From assembly GCA_965203255.1 (NCBI GenBank), contig OZ241882.1:5642001-5706000 (forward strand): DNA of 64,000 bases. The letters run 5' to 3'. Both the position numbers and the translations under genes were made by a program. The stretch is from JAPOUP01 sp965203255. Lineage in GTDB: Bacteria; Pseudomonadota; Alphaproteobacteria; Rhodobacterales; Rhodobacteraceae. Below, piece after piece: positions 44,059 to 53,705 of the stretch (positions within the stretch are counted from its first letter, which is position 1; every line of letters starts with the position of its first letter). The notes beneath the pieces were generated by a model. The model searched no databases. It was not told the DNA's origin and saw only the letters and a program-made list of their open reading frames with translations.

Positions 44059-44501
44059 AGCCCCTGCCGCACCGTCCCCTCCGGGATGCTGTCGACGACC
44101 TCCAGCTCCACGAGCCTGTCGCCGAGCAGCCGCAGCGCCCGGCGCGCGTGCCCCTCGGGGGGCTCGGAGCAGGCCAGCATCGCCAGCCTCGCCTGGCCCC
44201 CGCCGTCCAGCACGGGCTTCCTGCTGCTGGCCTGCCCCTTCCTCTCCAGAGCCGCCTCAAGGCCTTCCAGCACGAACCGCCTGCGGGCCCGCTCCACCGT
44301 CGAGGCCCCGGCCCCGAGGACGTCCGCTATGTCGGCGTCATCGCGTCCGCCGCCGTCGCGGCCGGTGTCCGCCAGAAGGAGGATGCGCGCCCGCCGCCGC
44401 CGCGTCACCGACCCCTTTCCGCCGTCGACGATCCCCTGCAGGAGCGCCCGCCCGCCACCGTCCAGCCTTACGTGATATATTCTCTTTCCGCCTCTGCCCA
44501 T
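44059..44501 (-). pseudogene. IS630-type transposase B, N-terminal half
   Basis: From ATG 44501: RIYHVRLDGGGRALLQGIVD, RARILLLADTGRDGGG, DIADVLGAGASTVERARRR, EGLEAALERKGQASSRKPVL and SIPEGTVRQGL, cut at 44059 by the IS110 element. It shares its layout and much of its sequence with copy A (36651-37118). The frame beyond the junction in the C-half is one base off (seven A after the Leu codon), so even the unsplit gene would need slippage or was already frameshifted. Confidence 0.8.
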
Positions 44502-45134
44502 AGCCTGCCCCTTCCCGGTGCCCCCCGGAACCGCCAGCGGACATCCGCCCGATCCGGAAGGCCTGTTGGTTGTTGTTGCGGCCAGTATACGGTACCAGAT
44601 GGGACAGGGCAAGCGCCCCGGCGTCACTTCAACACGGGCGGGATACTAGGTCCGCGGAGGGCAAACAGGCTGCGCGTGCCGCCCGTGGCGAAGCGCCTCG
44701 CACCGTCGGGCGGTCCGATACCGGGGCCTGTGAGCCTGTCCCGACCTCATCCGAAATAAACTCAATCTTTGGGATGACAGAAGGCGAAGACCTTTACCTT
44801 TGCTTCAGTGTGGGTCGATTTCCCGATTCGATGGAGCGGGCGAAAGTCCTGGTGGCGTAAGTTGAAAGTAAGTCACCGGATCACACGGTGCCCAAGATTC
44901 CAGTCGCTTGCGTGTTCACACCGTAAGAGCCGGTGACAAACGAAACGCTTCCTCCAGTTGGGTCGAGAGCCCCTGTGACTTAGCATTGCACGTCTTTACG
45001 AAATCCACCTTGGCATCCTTTCCCGCGTTAGCGCGGGATCGGTCGCGCTGTGGCGAGGAGGTCCCTGAAGTGTCGGCATCCCACGAAGTGGTTCAATCCG
45101 CCTCTCTTTGGCCCGGCAGCGAGGGCGCGATGCC
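44502..45134. other. No supported gene; weak hairpin
   Basis: About 630 bases between IS630 copy B and lpd. The IS630 right end should lie near 44590 but no clear inverted end is seen. A 6-bp stem, CCCGCG-TTAG-CGCGGG (45022-45037), lies about 100 bp after the lpd stop and may help end the TCA operon transcript. Confidence 0.4.
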
Positions 45135-46523
45135 CTACGCATGTATTGGTCCGTCGCCGCATGCGAGAGCGGCTTCGCGCACGGCTTCCGAATAGGTCGG
45201 ATGGGCATGGCACGTGCGGGCCAGATCCTCCGCCGCCGCTCCGAATTCCATTGCCACACAGACTTCGTGAACTAGATCGCCGGCAGCCGGGCCCACGATG
45301 TGACAGCCTAAAATCCGGTCAGTCTCGGCGTCGGCAAGAAGCTTCACGAATCCGTCGCTGGAGAACGTGGACTTGGCGCGGCCATTACCCATAAAGCTGA
45401 ACTTGCCCACCTTATATTCCCGCCCTTGTTCCTTCAGGCTTTCCTCCGACTCGCCGACGTTCGCAACTTCCGGATGAGTGTAGATCACACTCGGAATCAC
45501 ACTGTAATTCACATGACCAGTCTGGCCGGCGAGGTTCTCGGCCACAGCCATACCCTCATCCTCAGCTTTGTGTGCCAGCATCGGCCCGTCAATGCAGTCT
45601 CCAATTGCATATATTCCGTCGACATTCGTAGCGTAGCGGGCATCGGTGACGATCTGCCCACCTCTCGAAACTTCCACACCAAGTGAGTTCAGTCCCAATC
45701 CCTGGGTTAAGGGTCTACGTCCGGTTGCGACCAGAACTGCATCCGCTTCGACTACAGCCTCTTCGCCAGACTTGCGAAGTTCGTAGGTCGCTTTGGCCCC
45801 TGTCTTGGTGGTCTCGACCTTATGAACCGCCGCTCCAGTGATGAACTTCAGGCCCTGCCTCTTCAGAATCCTCTGGAAAACCCTTGCGGTGTCGCTGTCA
45901 ATTCCCGGCACGATGCGATCCAGGAATTCGATGACGGTCACATCTGAACCGAGCCGGCTGTATGCAGAACCGAGTTCGAGGCCGATCACTCCTGCACCAA
46001 TCACGAGAAGCCGTTTTGGAACCTTCTGCAGTTCCAGTGCCCCGGTGGAGGAAACGACAATCCGCTCATCAATTTCGACTCCGGGAATCGTTGAGCTGTC
46101 CGAACCGGTGGCGATGACAATGGCCTTTGCCTCATGGATCTGCCCGCCGACCGATACCTGACCCGCCATGGGAATCGATCCCCAGCCCTTCAGCCAGTCC
46201 ACCTTGTTTTTCCTGAACAGGAACTCGATGCCCTTTGTGTTCTGGCCGATCACATCGTCCTTGTACGCAAGCATCGCTTTCCAGTCGACTTTTGGGGCTG
46301 TTGTCCTTAGGCCCATCCTCGAAAAATTATGCGTCGCTTCGTGCAATGAGTGGCTTGCGTGTAGCAGCGCCTTGGAGGGAATGCAGCCAACGTTCAGGCA
46401 TGTTCCCCCCAGCGTTTCCCGACCTTCCACACATGCGGTTTTCAGGCCAAGCTGGGAGCAGCGAATGGCGCATACATAACCGCCTGGTCCAGAACCGATT
46501 ACGATGACGTCATAGGTAGACAT
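45135..46523 (-). CDS. lpd: Dihydrolipoamide dehydrogenase (E3)
   Basis: 462 residues from ATG 46523 (AAGGAG 6 bases upstream; the frame is open to 46553). FAD loop DVIVIGSGPGGYVCAIRC, redox disulfide GGTCLNVGCIPSKALLH, NAD loop RLLVIGAGVIGLELGSAY, and the C-terminal His-Glu pair in ARTCHAHPTYSEAVREAA. It reoxidises the lipoyl arms of the 2-oxoglutarate dehydrogenase complex and probably also serves other lipoyl complexes. Last gene of the minus-strand block, 127 bases after sucB. Confidence 0.95.
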   Translation of the reverse strand: MSTYDVIVIGSGPGGYVCAIRCSQLGLKTACVEGRETLGGTCLNVGCIPSKALLHASHSLHEATHNFSRMGLRTTAPKVDWKAMLAYKDDVIGQNTKGIEFLFRKNKVDWLKGWGSIPMAGQVSVGGQIHEAKAIVIATGSDSSTIPGVEIDERIVVSSTGALELQKVPKRLLVIGAGVIGLELGSAYSRLGSDVTVIEFLDRIVPGIDSDTARVFQRILKRQGLKFITGAAVHKVETTKTGAKATYELRKSGEEAVVEADAVLVATGRRPLTQGLGLNSLGVEVSRGGQIVTDARYATNVDGIYAIGDCIDGPMLAHKAEDEGMAVAENLAGQTGHVNYSVIPSVIYTHPEVANVGESEESLKEQGREYKVGKFSFMGNGRAKSTFSSDGFVKLLADAETDRILGCHIVGPAAGDLVHEVCVAMEFGAAAEDLARTCHAHPTYSEAVREAALACGDGPIHA

Positions 46524-46650
46524 TTTTTCTCCTTGGCCGGTGTTCCGTAACAAACCCGATTGCGATGCTTCTGCATCCTTCGCGCCTAGCTACTCTTGCC
46601 AGTCATCTTAATCCATGCAGCTTCTGGAACGTCACGGAATCGCCGCGCAA

Positions 46651-48129
46651 CTAGAGATCCATTAGCAGGCGCCGTGGGTCCTCCAATGCCTCCTTTACGC
46701 GGACAAGGAAGGTCACCGCTCCCTTTCCGTCAACGATGCGGTGATCATAGGACAGCGCCAGATACATCATTGGGCGTGCGATGATCTCGCCGTTCACGAC
46801 CATCGGCCTCTGCTGGATCTTGTGCATGCCAAGTATGCCGGATTGCGGCGGATTGAGAATCGGAGAGGACATGAGCGAACCATAGACGCCGCCGTTCGAT
46901 AATGTGAACGTTCCACCCTGAAGGTCTGCCATGGTGAGTTTGCCATCCCTTGCACGGCTTCCCAATTCCGCGATTCTCTTTTCGATGTCGGCGAAACCGA
47001 GGCGGTCAGCGTCGCGCACCACCGGCACTATGAGGCCAGTTGGCGTTCCAACCGCGACGCCCATGTGGACAAAATTCTTGTAAACGATATCAGTCCCGTC
47101 GATCTCGGCGTTGACCTCCGGGACCTCCTTTAGGGCGTGGCAGCAGGCTTTGGTAAAGAACGACATGAACCCCAATTTCACGCCGTGCTTCCTTTCGAAG
47201 AGCGTCTTGTATTCGCTACGTAAGTCCATGACGGTACCCATATCGACCTCATTGTAGGTCGTGAGCATCGCGGCTGTGTTTTGGGCATCCTTAAGGCGGC
47301 GGGCGATGGTCTGGCGTAGGCGGGTCATCCGCACGCGTTCCTCGCGTCTGGCGTCCTCGGTCAGGTCCGGTGCACACGTCGTGGACTTTGGGCCAGAGAC
47401 TGTCGGCTGTGCGGTCTCTGCGGCTGGTGAAGTCAATGCGGCGCTTACATCTTCCTTCATGATTCTACCGTCTCTTCCGGTACCCTTTACATCTTCATGG
47501 CCCAATTCGTGTTCCGCCATCATTTTTCTGGCTGACGGGGCGTCCTCAACATCCCTCTTGACCGCGGTGACGGTTGATATGGCAGGGTCAGCACCGGAAT
47601 CAAGGATGGCAAGCTTGCCGGTGGCCTTGACGCTACTGCCCTCCGCAGCCAGGACTTCCGACAATATGCCAGACACGGGAGCGGGAACCTCAATGGAAAC
47701 CTTGTCGGTTTCCAGTTCGCACAGCAATTCGTCCCGAATGACTGTGTCACCGACTGCCTTGAACCAGGTGGATACCGTGGCTTCGGAGACAGATTCGCCT
47801 AAGGTGGGAACCAGGACATCGACTCGAGAGGCTCCCTGCGCACCCGGTTCAGGCGCGGTCCCCAACGTTGTCGCATCAGTGTGGGCATCGGCGGAATCCG
47901 TTACCGTCGCAAGCAGCGAGTCGACGCCAACGGTGCTTCCTTCCTTGGCGACGACCTCTCCCAATCGGCCAGAGGCCGGTGAGCGCACCTCGACCGTCAC
48001 TTTGTCGGTTTCCAGTTCACAAAGCATCTCGTCTGCGGCCACAATGTCTCCCGGTCGCTTGAACCAGGTTGCCACTGTCGCTTCGGTGACGCTTTCTCCA
48101 AGGGCAGGTACGCGAATTTCGATACTCAT
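46651..48129 (-). CDS. sucB: 2-oxoglutarate dehydrogenase E2 (dihydrolipoyl succinyltransferase)
   Basis: 492 residues if started at ATG 48129, where homology begins (SIEIRVPALGESVTEATV); ATG 48144 lies inside the sucA end. Two lipoyl domains are present, with Lys43 and Lys143, both in ELETDKV, while E. coli SucB has one. An E3-binding segment (SARKMMAEHELGHEDVKGTG) is at about 200-230. The catalytic domain ends with LALSYDHRIVDGKGAV, holding the active His and Asp. It transfers the succinyl group to CoA within the complex. Coupled to sucA. Confidence 0.93.
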   Translation of the reverse strand: MSIEIRVPALGESVTEATVATWFKRPGDIVAADEMLCELETDKVTVEVRSPASGRLGEVVAKEGSTVGVDSLLATVTDSADAHTDATTLGTAPEPGAQGASRVDVLVPTLGESVSEATVSTWFKAVGDTVIRDELLCELETDKVSIEVPAPVSGILSEVLAAEGSSVKATGKLAILDSGADPAISTVTAVKRDVEDAPSARKMMAEHELGHEDVKGTGRDGRIMKEDVSAALTSPAAETAQPTVSGPKSTTCAPDLTEDARREERVRMTRLRQTIARRLKDAQNTAAMLTTYNEVDMGTVMDLRSEYKTLFERKHGVKLGFMSFFTKACCHALKEVPEVNAEIDGTDIVYKNFVHMGVAVGTPTGLIVPVVRDADRLGFADIEKRIAELGSRARDGKLTMADLQGGTFTLSNGGVYGSLMSSPILNPPQSGILGMHKIQQRPMVVNGEIIARPMMYLALSYDHRIVDGKGAVTFLVRVKEALEDPRRLLMDL

Positions 48130-48136
48130 GGCGCTA

Positions 48137-51091
48137 TCATCCATTTAGATCCAGCGCCGCGTTTATCAGCGCCTGTTGCTGTGCTTGGTGAGCGGCGGCA
48201 AGACCCGTTGCTGGCGAGGCTGAAGCGGGTCGGCCAGCGTAGACCGGACGCGTGTGCTTGGCCTCGACCCGCTTGAGGGTCCATTCAAGGTTCGGCTCGA
48301 TGAAAGACCATGCACCTTGGTTCTTGGGTTCCTCCTGGCACCAGACCATCTCTGCCTGTTTGAAGCGTCCGAGTTCCTTTACGAGGCTCAGGGCAGGGAA
48401 GGGGTAGAACTGTTCGATCCGAAGAAGGTAGATGTCATCGATGCCTTCGGAATCCCTTTTGGCAAGCAGGTCAAAGTACACCTTGCCCGAGCATATGACC
48501 ACCCGCCTGATTTCTTCGTCCTCTACGAGTTCGGTGTCGGAGTTCCCTAAATGTGCGTCGTCCCAGAGCACTCTGTGAAACGAGCTTCCTCTGGTAAAGT
48601 CTGACGCGTTGGAGACGCATAGCTTATGACGCAAGAGCGATTTCGGGGCCATGAGCACCAGTGGCTTTCGGAAGCTACGGCGTAGCTGGCGGCGCAGCAC
48701 ATGGAAATAGTTGGCGGGCGTTGTGCAATTGGCGACGATCCAGTTGTCTTCGGCGCAGAGTTGCAGGAAGCGCTCCAGTCGGGCGGAACTGTGTTCGGGG
48801 CCCTGGCCCTCAAATCCGTGTGGAAGCAGCATGACGAGACCTGACATCCTGAGCCACTTTCGTTCGCCCGAACTGATGAATTGGTCGAACATGATCTGTG
48901 CACCGTTGGCGAAGTCTCCGAACTGCGCTTCCCAAAGTGTCAGGGCGTTTGGTTCGGCGAGTGAATAGCCGTACTCAAATCCCAGCACCGCATATTCCGA
49001 TAGCATCGAATCGATGGCTTCGTATTTTGCCTGGCCGTCGCATATTTCGTTCAGGGGAAAGTGCCTCTCCTCCGTTTCCTGGTCGATGAACGCCGAATGG
49101 CGCTGGCTGAACGTTCCACGTGTCGAATCCTGGCCGGCAAGGCGAACGCGATAGCCTTCGACCAGAAGTGAGCCAAAGGCAAGGGCTTCCGCCGTGGCCC
49201 AGTCAAATCCCTTTCCGGTCTCGAACATTCGCCGCTTGGACTCAATCAGCCGTCCGACGGTGCGATGCAGTGGATAGCCGACCGGTACCTTGGTCAATGC
49301 AGCGCCGATTTCGCTCATGGTCCTTTTTGCTATGGCGGTCTTGCCACGTTGGTATTCTTCGCCCTGGCGGTCAAGATGGCTCCATTGCCCGTCCAGCCAG
49401 TCCGCCTTGTTCGGCCGATAGTTCTTTCCGTTCTCGAATTCCTCGTTGAGATGGGCCTGGAATGCGGCCTTCATGTCCTCGATCTCGCCTTCGGGTATCA
49501 GCCCATCCTTCACGAGGCGTTCCGTGTAAAGGTTGAGCGTCGTCCGGTGCCTTTTGATCCGCTTGTACATAATCGGATTGGTGAACATCGGTTCGTCACC
49601 TTCGTTGTGACCGAAGCGCCTGTAGCAGAACATGTCGATGACGACGTCCTTCTGAAATTTCTGCCTGAATTCAGTGGCGACCTTGGCCGCATGCACCACG
49701 GCTTCCGGATCGTCGCCGTTTACATGGAAGATGGGTGCCTCCACCATCAGAGCGATGTCTGTTGGATATGGACTGGACCGCGAGAAATGCGGCGCGGTGG
49801 TAAATCCAATCTGGTTGTTTACGATCAGGTGAATCGTGCCTCCGGTTCTGTGGCCTCGGAGTCCGGATAGGCCAAAACACTCTGCAACGACCCCCTGGCC
49901 GGCAAAGGCCGCATCACCGTGAAGCAGAACGGGAAGAACAGCCGTTCGGTCATCATCGCCCAACTGGTCCTGCTTTGCGCGGACCTTCCCGAGAACGACC
50001 GGGTTGACAGCTTCCAGATGGCTTGGATTTGCGGTCAGACTGAGATGCACGGTGTTTCCGTCGAATTCACGGTCAGACGATGCGCCGAGATGGTACTTCA
50101 CGTCGCCGGACCCATCAACTTCCTCTGGCTTGAAGCTACTGCCCTGGAATTCGCTGAAGATTGCCCGGTAGGGTTTGCCCATGACGTTTGCGAGTACGCT
50201 GAGGCGCCCACGGTGAGGCATGCCGAAAACGATGTCCTTGACGCCCAGCGCACCACCGCGCTTGATGATCTGCTCCATCGCTGGGATCAATGCCTCGCCA
50301 CCGTCAAGGCCGAACCGCTTCGTTCCGGCATACTTCACATGCAGGAACTTCTCGAAACCTTCAGCCTCAACAAGCTTGTTGAGAATTGCCCTCCGACCAT
50401 TCTGCGTGAAAGCGATTTCCTTGCCGTATCCTTCGATTCGCTCCTTGAGCCATGCAGCTTCCTCGGGATTCGAAATATGCATGTATTGCAGTGCGAAGGT
50501 TCCGCAATAGGTCCGCTTGACGATGTCAAGGATTTCGCGAAGGGTCGCAAATTCAAGGCCCAGTACATGATCGAGGAAGATTTTTCTATCCAGGTCGGTT
50601 CCGGAAAAACCGTAGGAATCGGGAGCCAGTTCCGGATGCGGGGTTTCACTACGCATGCCAAGCGGGTCGAGGTCGGCGACAAGATGGCCGCGGATTCGGT
50701 AGGCACGGATCAGCATAAGGGCGCGGACACTATCCGTTACGGCCCGACGGATCTGCCCGTCATTGATCTGGACGCCTTCGGATTGGGTCTTGGCCCTGAT
50801 TCTGTTCTCGATGCGTCTTGGCTCGCTTTCCGGCCATTGCCCGTCAAGCGCGGCAGTCAGTTCGTCAATTGGCTGTGGGGGCCAGTCAGAGCGCGACCAG
50901 GAAGGGCCGTTGAACCCTTTTGTGGTGCTGGGACGGTCATCCGCCATCTGACGGAAGAACTGTTGCCAGGATTCGTGGAGGGTTTCCGGATTGTCGGTGA
51001 AGCGCGAGTGGAGTTGTTCAAGATACTCCGTGTTCTGTCCCTGCAGGAAGGAGAACGAGCGAGATATTTCATTGGGGATTTGTTCGGTCAT
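48137..51091 (-). CDS. sucA: 2-oxoglutarate dehydrogenase E1
   Basis: 984 residues, full length. N-terminal LQGQNTEYLEQLHSRFTDNP (E2-binding type segment), then the thiamine diphosphate core: DIVFGMPHRGRLSVLANVMG, HLSLTANPSHLEAVNPVVLG, GDAAFAGQGVVAECFGLSGL, and the Mg-binding INGDDPEAVV-like HVNGDDPEAVVHA. C-terminal half: ARLERFLQLCAEDNWIVANC and VLMAPKSLLRHKLC. It decarboxylates 2-oxoglutarate. It follows sucD after 145 bases and its stop lies 7 bases before the preferred sucB start. Confidence 0.95.
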   Translation of the reverse strand: MTEQIPNEISRSFSFLQGQNTEYLEQLHSRFTDNPETLHESWQQFFRQMADDRPSTTKGFNGPSWSRSDWPPQPIDELTAALDGQWPESEPRRIENRIRAKTQSEGVQINDGQIRRAVTDSVRALMLIRAYRIRGHLVADLDPLGMRSETPHPELAPDSYGFSGTDLDRKIFLDHVLGLEFATLREILDIVKRTYCGTFALQYMHISNPEEAAWLKERIEGYGKEIAFTQNGRRAILNKLVEAEGFEKFLHVKYAGTKRFGLDGGEALIPAMEQIIKRGGALGVKDIVFGMPHRGRLSVLANVMGKPYRAIFSEFQGSSFKPEEVDGSGDVKYHLGASSDREFDGNTVHLSLTANPSHLEAVNPVVLGKVRAKQDQLGDDDRTAVLPVLLHGDAAFAGQGVVAECFGLSGLRGHRTGGTIHLIVNNQIGFTTAPHFSRSSPYPTDIALMVEAPIFHVNGDDPEAVVHAAKVATEFRQKFQKDVVIDMFCYRRFGHNEGDEPMFTNPIMYKRIKRHRTTLNLYTERLVKDGLIPEGEIEDMKAAFQAHLNEEFENGKNYRPNKADWLDGQWSHLDRQGEEYQRGKTAIAKRTMSEIGAALTKVPVGYPLHRTVGRLIESKRRMFETGKGFDWATAEALAFGSLLVEGYRVRLAGQDSTRGTFSQRHSAFIDQETEERHFPLNEICDGQAKYEAIDSMLSEYAVLGFEYGYSLAEPNALTLWEAQFGDFANGAQIMFDQFISSGERKWLRMSGLVMLLPHGFEGQGPEHSSARLERFLQLCAEDNWIVANCTTPANYFHVLRRQLRRSFRKPLVLMAPKSLLRHKLCVSNASDFTRGSSFHRVLWDDAHLGNSDTELVEDEEIRRVVICSGKVYFDLLAKRDSEGIDDIYLLRIEQFYPFPALSLVKELGRFKQAEMVWCQEEPKNQGAWSFIEPNLEWTLKRVEAKHTRPVYAGRPASASPATGLAAAHQAQQQALINAALDLNG

Positions 51092-51236
51092 CGGACGCTA
51101 TCGCTTTTGGGAAAGGGTTGATTCCGGTTGACCGATCGCTCGGTCTGAACTGACTAGGACTAGCTGGCAAATGTGGTGCCGCACCGGTGATTTGATCTGA
51201 TCCAGACCGTTGTTGGTCGTGTGGTGGCGGTTTCGC

Positions 51237-52118
51237 CTATCCGATCGCATCGATCACAGCCTCTCCGAGGGCGGCAGGGCTCTCAGCCACAACGATGCCT
51301 GCCGACCGCATGGCCTCGATCTTGTCGTCGGCACCTCCTTTGCCGCCAGCGACAATTGCTCCGGCATGCCCCATGCGCCGACCCGGCGGCGCGGTGCGGC
51401 CAGCGATGAATCCCGCAACTGGTTTGCTCCGGCCCTTCCGGGCCTCATCCTTCAGGAACTGAGCGGCGTCTTCCTCAGCACTGCCGCCGATCTCTCCGAT
51501 CATGATGATCGCTTGGGTTTCGTCATCGGCGAGAAAGAGCTCGAGTGCGTCGATGTGTTCGGTGCCCTTTATTGGATCCCCGCCAATTCCAATGCAGGTT
51601 GACTGTCCCAGCCCGACGTCGGTCGTCTGTTTCACGGCCTCGTAGGTCAGGGTTCCCGAACGGCTGACGACGCCGACCGAACCCCGCCTGTGGATATGGC
51701 CCGGCATAATTCCAATCTTGCAGGCATCGGGTGTTATGATTCCGGGACAGTTTGGACCGATCAGGCGGCTTACCGAGCCATCAAGCGCGCGCTTGACCTT
51801 CACCATATCCAGAACCGGAATCCCTTCTGTAATGCAGACGATCAGTTCCAGTCCGGCGTCGATGGCCTCGAGAATCGAGTCGGCCGCAAAGGGTGGCGGA
51901 ACGTAGATCGCCGAAGCGTTCGCACCTGTCTCCGTGATGGCTTCGTGCACTGTGTCAAAGACCGGAAGGCCAAGATGTTCCAGTCCGCCCTTGCCTGGTG
52001 TCACGCCTCCTGACATGCAGGTACCGTAGGCGATCGCCTGCTCGGAGTGGAACGTCCCCTGGCTTCCGGTAAAGCCCTGGCAGATGACTTTGGTGTTTTC
52101 GTCTACAAGCACAGCCAT
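51237..52118 (-). CDS. sucD: Succinyl-CoA synthetase alpha subunit
   Basis: 293 residues. CoA-binding Rossmann domain at the start (TKVICQGFTGSQGTFHSEQA), and the phosphorylated His in RRMGHAGAIVAGGKGGADD. LIGPNCPGIITPDACKIGIM is a family signature. With SucC it converts succinyl-CoA to succinate with nucleoside triphosphate formation. It starts 78 bases after sucC. Confidence 0.95.
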   Translation of the reverse strand: MAVLVDENTKVICQGFTGSQGTFHSEQAIAYGTCMSGGVTPGKGGLEHLGLPVFDTVHEAITETGANASAIYVPPPFAADSILEAIDAGLELIVCITEGIPVLDMVKVKRALDGSVSRLIGPNCPGIITPDACKIGIMPGHIHRRGSVGVVSRSGTLTYEAVKQTTDVGLGQSTCIGIGGDPIKGTEHIDALELFLADDETQAIIMIGEIGGSAEEDAAQFLKDEARKGRSKPVAGFIAGRTAPPGRRMGHAGAIVAGGKGGADDKIEAMRSAGIVVAESPAALGEAVIDAIG

Positions 52119-52196
52119 TTCGGGCTTCTCCTGTTACGTCCGGCACGGTGGAAACCGCGGCCTGTCATGCATTGGACGGCCACCGGTGTTCACGTT

Positions 52197-53390
52197 TCAG
52201 CCCTTTACCGCCTTTACAATCTTTTCCGCACCGTCCTTGAGGTTGTTGGCAGCGATGACATCAAGGCCAGACTCGTTGATGATGCGTTTCCCCTCGTCAA
52301 CATTCGTGCCTTCAAGACGCACGACCAGCGGAACGCCAAGGCCAACTTCCTTAACCGCGCTAACCACGCCGGCTGCTATGACGTCGCAGCGCATGATGCC
52401 GCCAAAGATGTTGACAAGGATGCCTTTGACGTTTGGGTCTGAAGTGATGATCTTGAATGCTTCAGTCACCTTTTCCTTTGTTGCTCCGCCGCCGACATCG
52501 AGAAAGTTGGCAGGCTGGGCACCATAGAGTTTGACTATGTCCATCGTTGCCATGGCCAGGCCCGCGCCATTGACCATACAGCCGATCTCACCATCGAGCG
52601 CGATGTAGTTCAGATCGAACTTCGATGCTTCGAGCTCTTTTGGGTCCTCTTCGGAAATGTCACGCAGTTCGGCGATGTCTGGGTGTCGCTGTATTGCGTT
52701 GCTGTCGAAGCCCATTTTGGCGTCCAGACACCTGAGATCCCCTCCGTCGGTGACGACCAGGGGATTGATTTCGATCATCTCAAGGTCTTTCTCCACAAAG
52801 AGTCTGTAGAGCGAACTGGTAAGATCGACGCATTGCCTGATTTGCCTGCCTTCAAGTCCCAACATGAACGCGATTCGGCGACCGTGGTATCCCTGGAAGC
52901 CGGTTGCGGGGTCGATGGTGAGCGTGAGGATCCTATCGGGAGTGGTTGCGGCGACTTCCTCGATGTCCATCCCGCCTTCCGTCGAGCATACGAAACCGAT
53001 GCGCCCGACGCTGCGGTCGACAAGCAAAGCGAGATAGAGTTCGCGATCGATGTCGCTGCCATTCTCAATATAGATTCGGTTGACCTGTTTTCCCGCCGGC
53101 CCTGTCTGGCGCGTCACCAGCGTGCGCCCGAGCATCTTCTTGGCTTCGGATTCGGCCTCTTCGACGGAGTGGGCGAGTCTCACACCGCCGCTGTCACCTG
53201 CTTCAGTTTCCTTGAACCGACCTTTTCCGCGGCCACCCGCGTGGATTTGTGCTTTCACCACCCAGACCGGACCGTCCAGGGCACCCGCAGCTGTTTTGGC
53301 CTCTTCCGAGCGCAGCACGGCGTGGCCATCGCTGACCGGGGCGCCATAGGCGTGCAGGAGCGCCTTTGCCTGGTATTCGTGAATGTTCAT
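52197..53390 (-). CDS. sucC: Succinyl-CoA synthetase beta subunit
   Basis: 397 residues. ATP-grasp N-terminal domain (MNIHEYQAKALLHAYGAPVS, WVVKAQIHAGGRGKG), metal-binding EINPLVVTDGGDLRCLDAKM, and the C-terminal ligase domain (YIALDGEIGCMVNGAGLAMA, ANFLDVGGGATKEKVTEAF, GILVNIFGGIMRCDVIA). Forms the synthetase with SucD. The 315 bases before it, after mdh, hold a long palindrome and probably a promoter. Confidence 0.95.
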   Translation of the reverse strand: MNIHEYQAKALLHAYGAPVSDGHAVLRSEEAKTAAGALDGPVWVVKAQIHAGGRGKGRFKETEAGDSGGVRLAHSVEEAESEAKKMLGRTLVTRQTGPAGKQVNRIYIENGSDIDRELYLALLVDRSVGRIGFVCSTEGGMDIEEVAATTPDRILTLTIDPATGFQGYHGRRIAFMLGLEGRQIRQCVDLTSSLYRLFVEKDLEMIEINPLVVTDGGDLRCLDAKMGFDSNAIQRHPDIAELRDISEEDPKELEASKFDLNYIALDGEIGCMVNGAGLAMATMDIVKLYGAQPANFLDVGGGATKEKVTEAFKIITSDPNVKGILVNIFGGIMRCDVIAAGVVSAVKEVGLGVPLVVRLEGTNVDEGKRIINESGLDVIAANNLKDGAEKIVKAVKG

Positions 53391-53705
53391 GGATCCCGTC
53401 CTTGATCGCGGCGCGGGACTGTCCCTGCAACGCTACCGACCGTTTGGCATGGCTTGTGGCGGGAAATAAATCCTGAACTTAGCGTCAGACAGGATTTTAT
53501 GCAAGAATCCGCAATTTGTGATCACACAAAAATCTGTGTGATCACATTTGAGGGGCAGCAGGCGGAACGGGTGATTCGCCGGAGTTTGGTCCAACGTTGG
53601 ATCTCCCATATCTTACGATAGGGCCAGCAAGTTGTGCGGATGGAACAAGGATCACCCATTGCGGTATGCCCGGGGCACCAATGATTGTTCTTCCGGAGGC
53701 CGTGA
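53391..53705. other. mdh-sucC spacer
   Basis: 315 bases without a gene between mdh and sucC. It contains the long palindrome at 53517-53546, the only striking element. Large enough for both an mdh terminator and a sucC promoter. Confidence 0.5.
53517..53546. promoter_or_regulatory. 12-bp palindrome upstream of sucC
   Basis: TGTGATCACACA (53517-53528) and its exact inverse TGTGTGATCACA (53535-53546) with 6 bases between. Each arm also contains TGTGA/TCACA units like CRP/FNR-type half sites. It lies about 127 bp before the sucC ATG. It may be an operator or an RNA hairpin ending the mdh transcript; there is no clear T-run on the minus strand. Confidence 0.55.
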
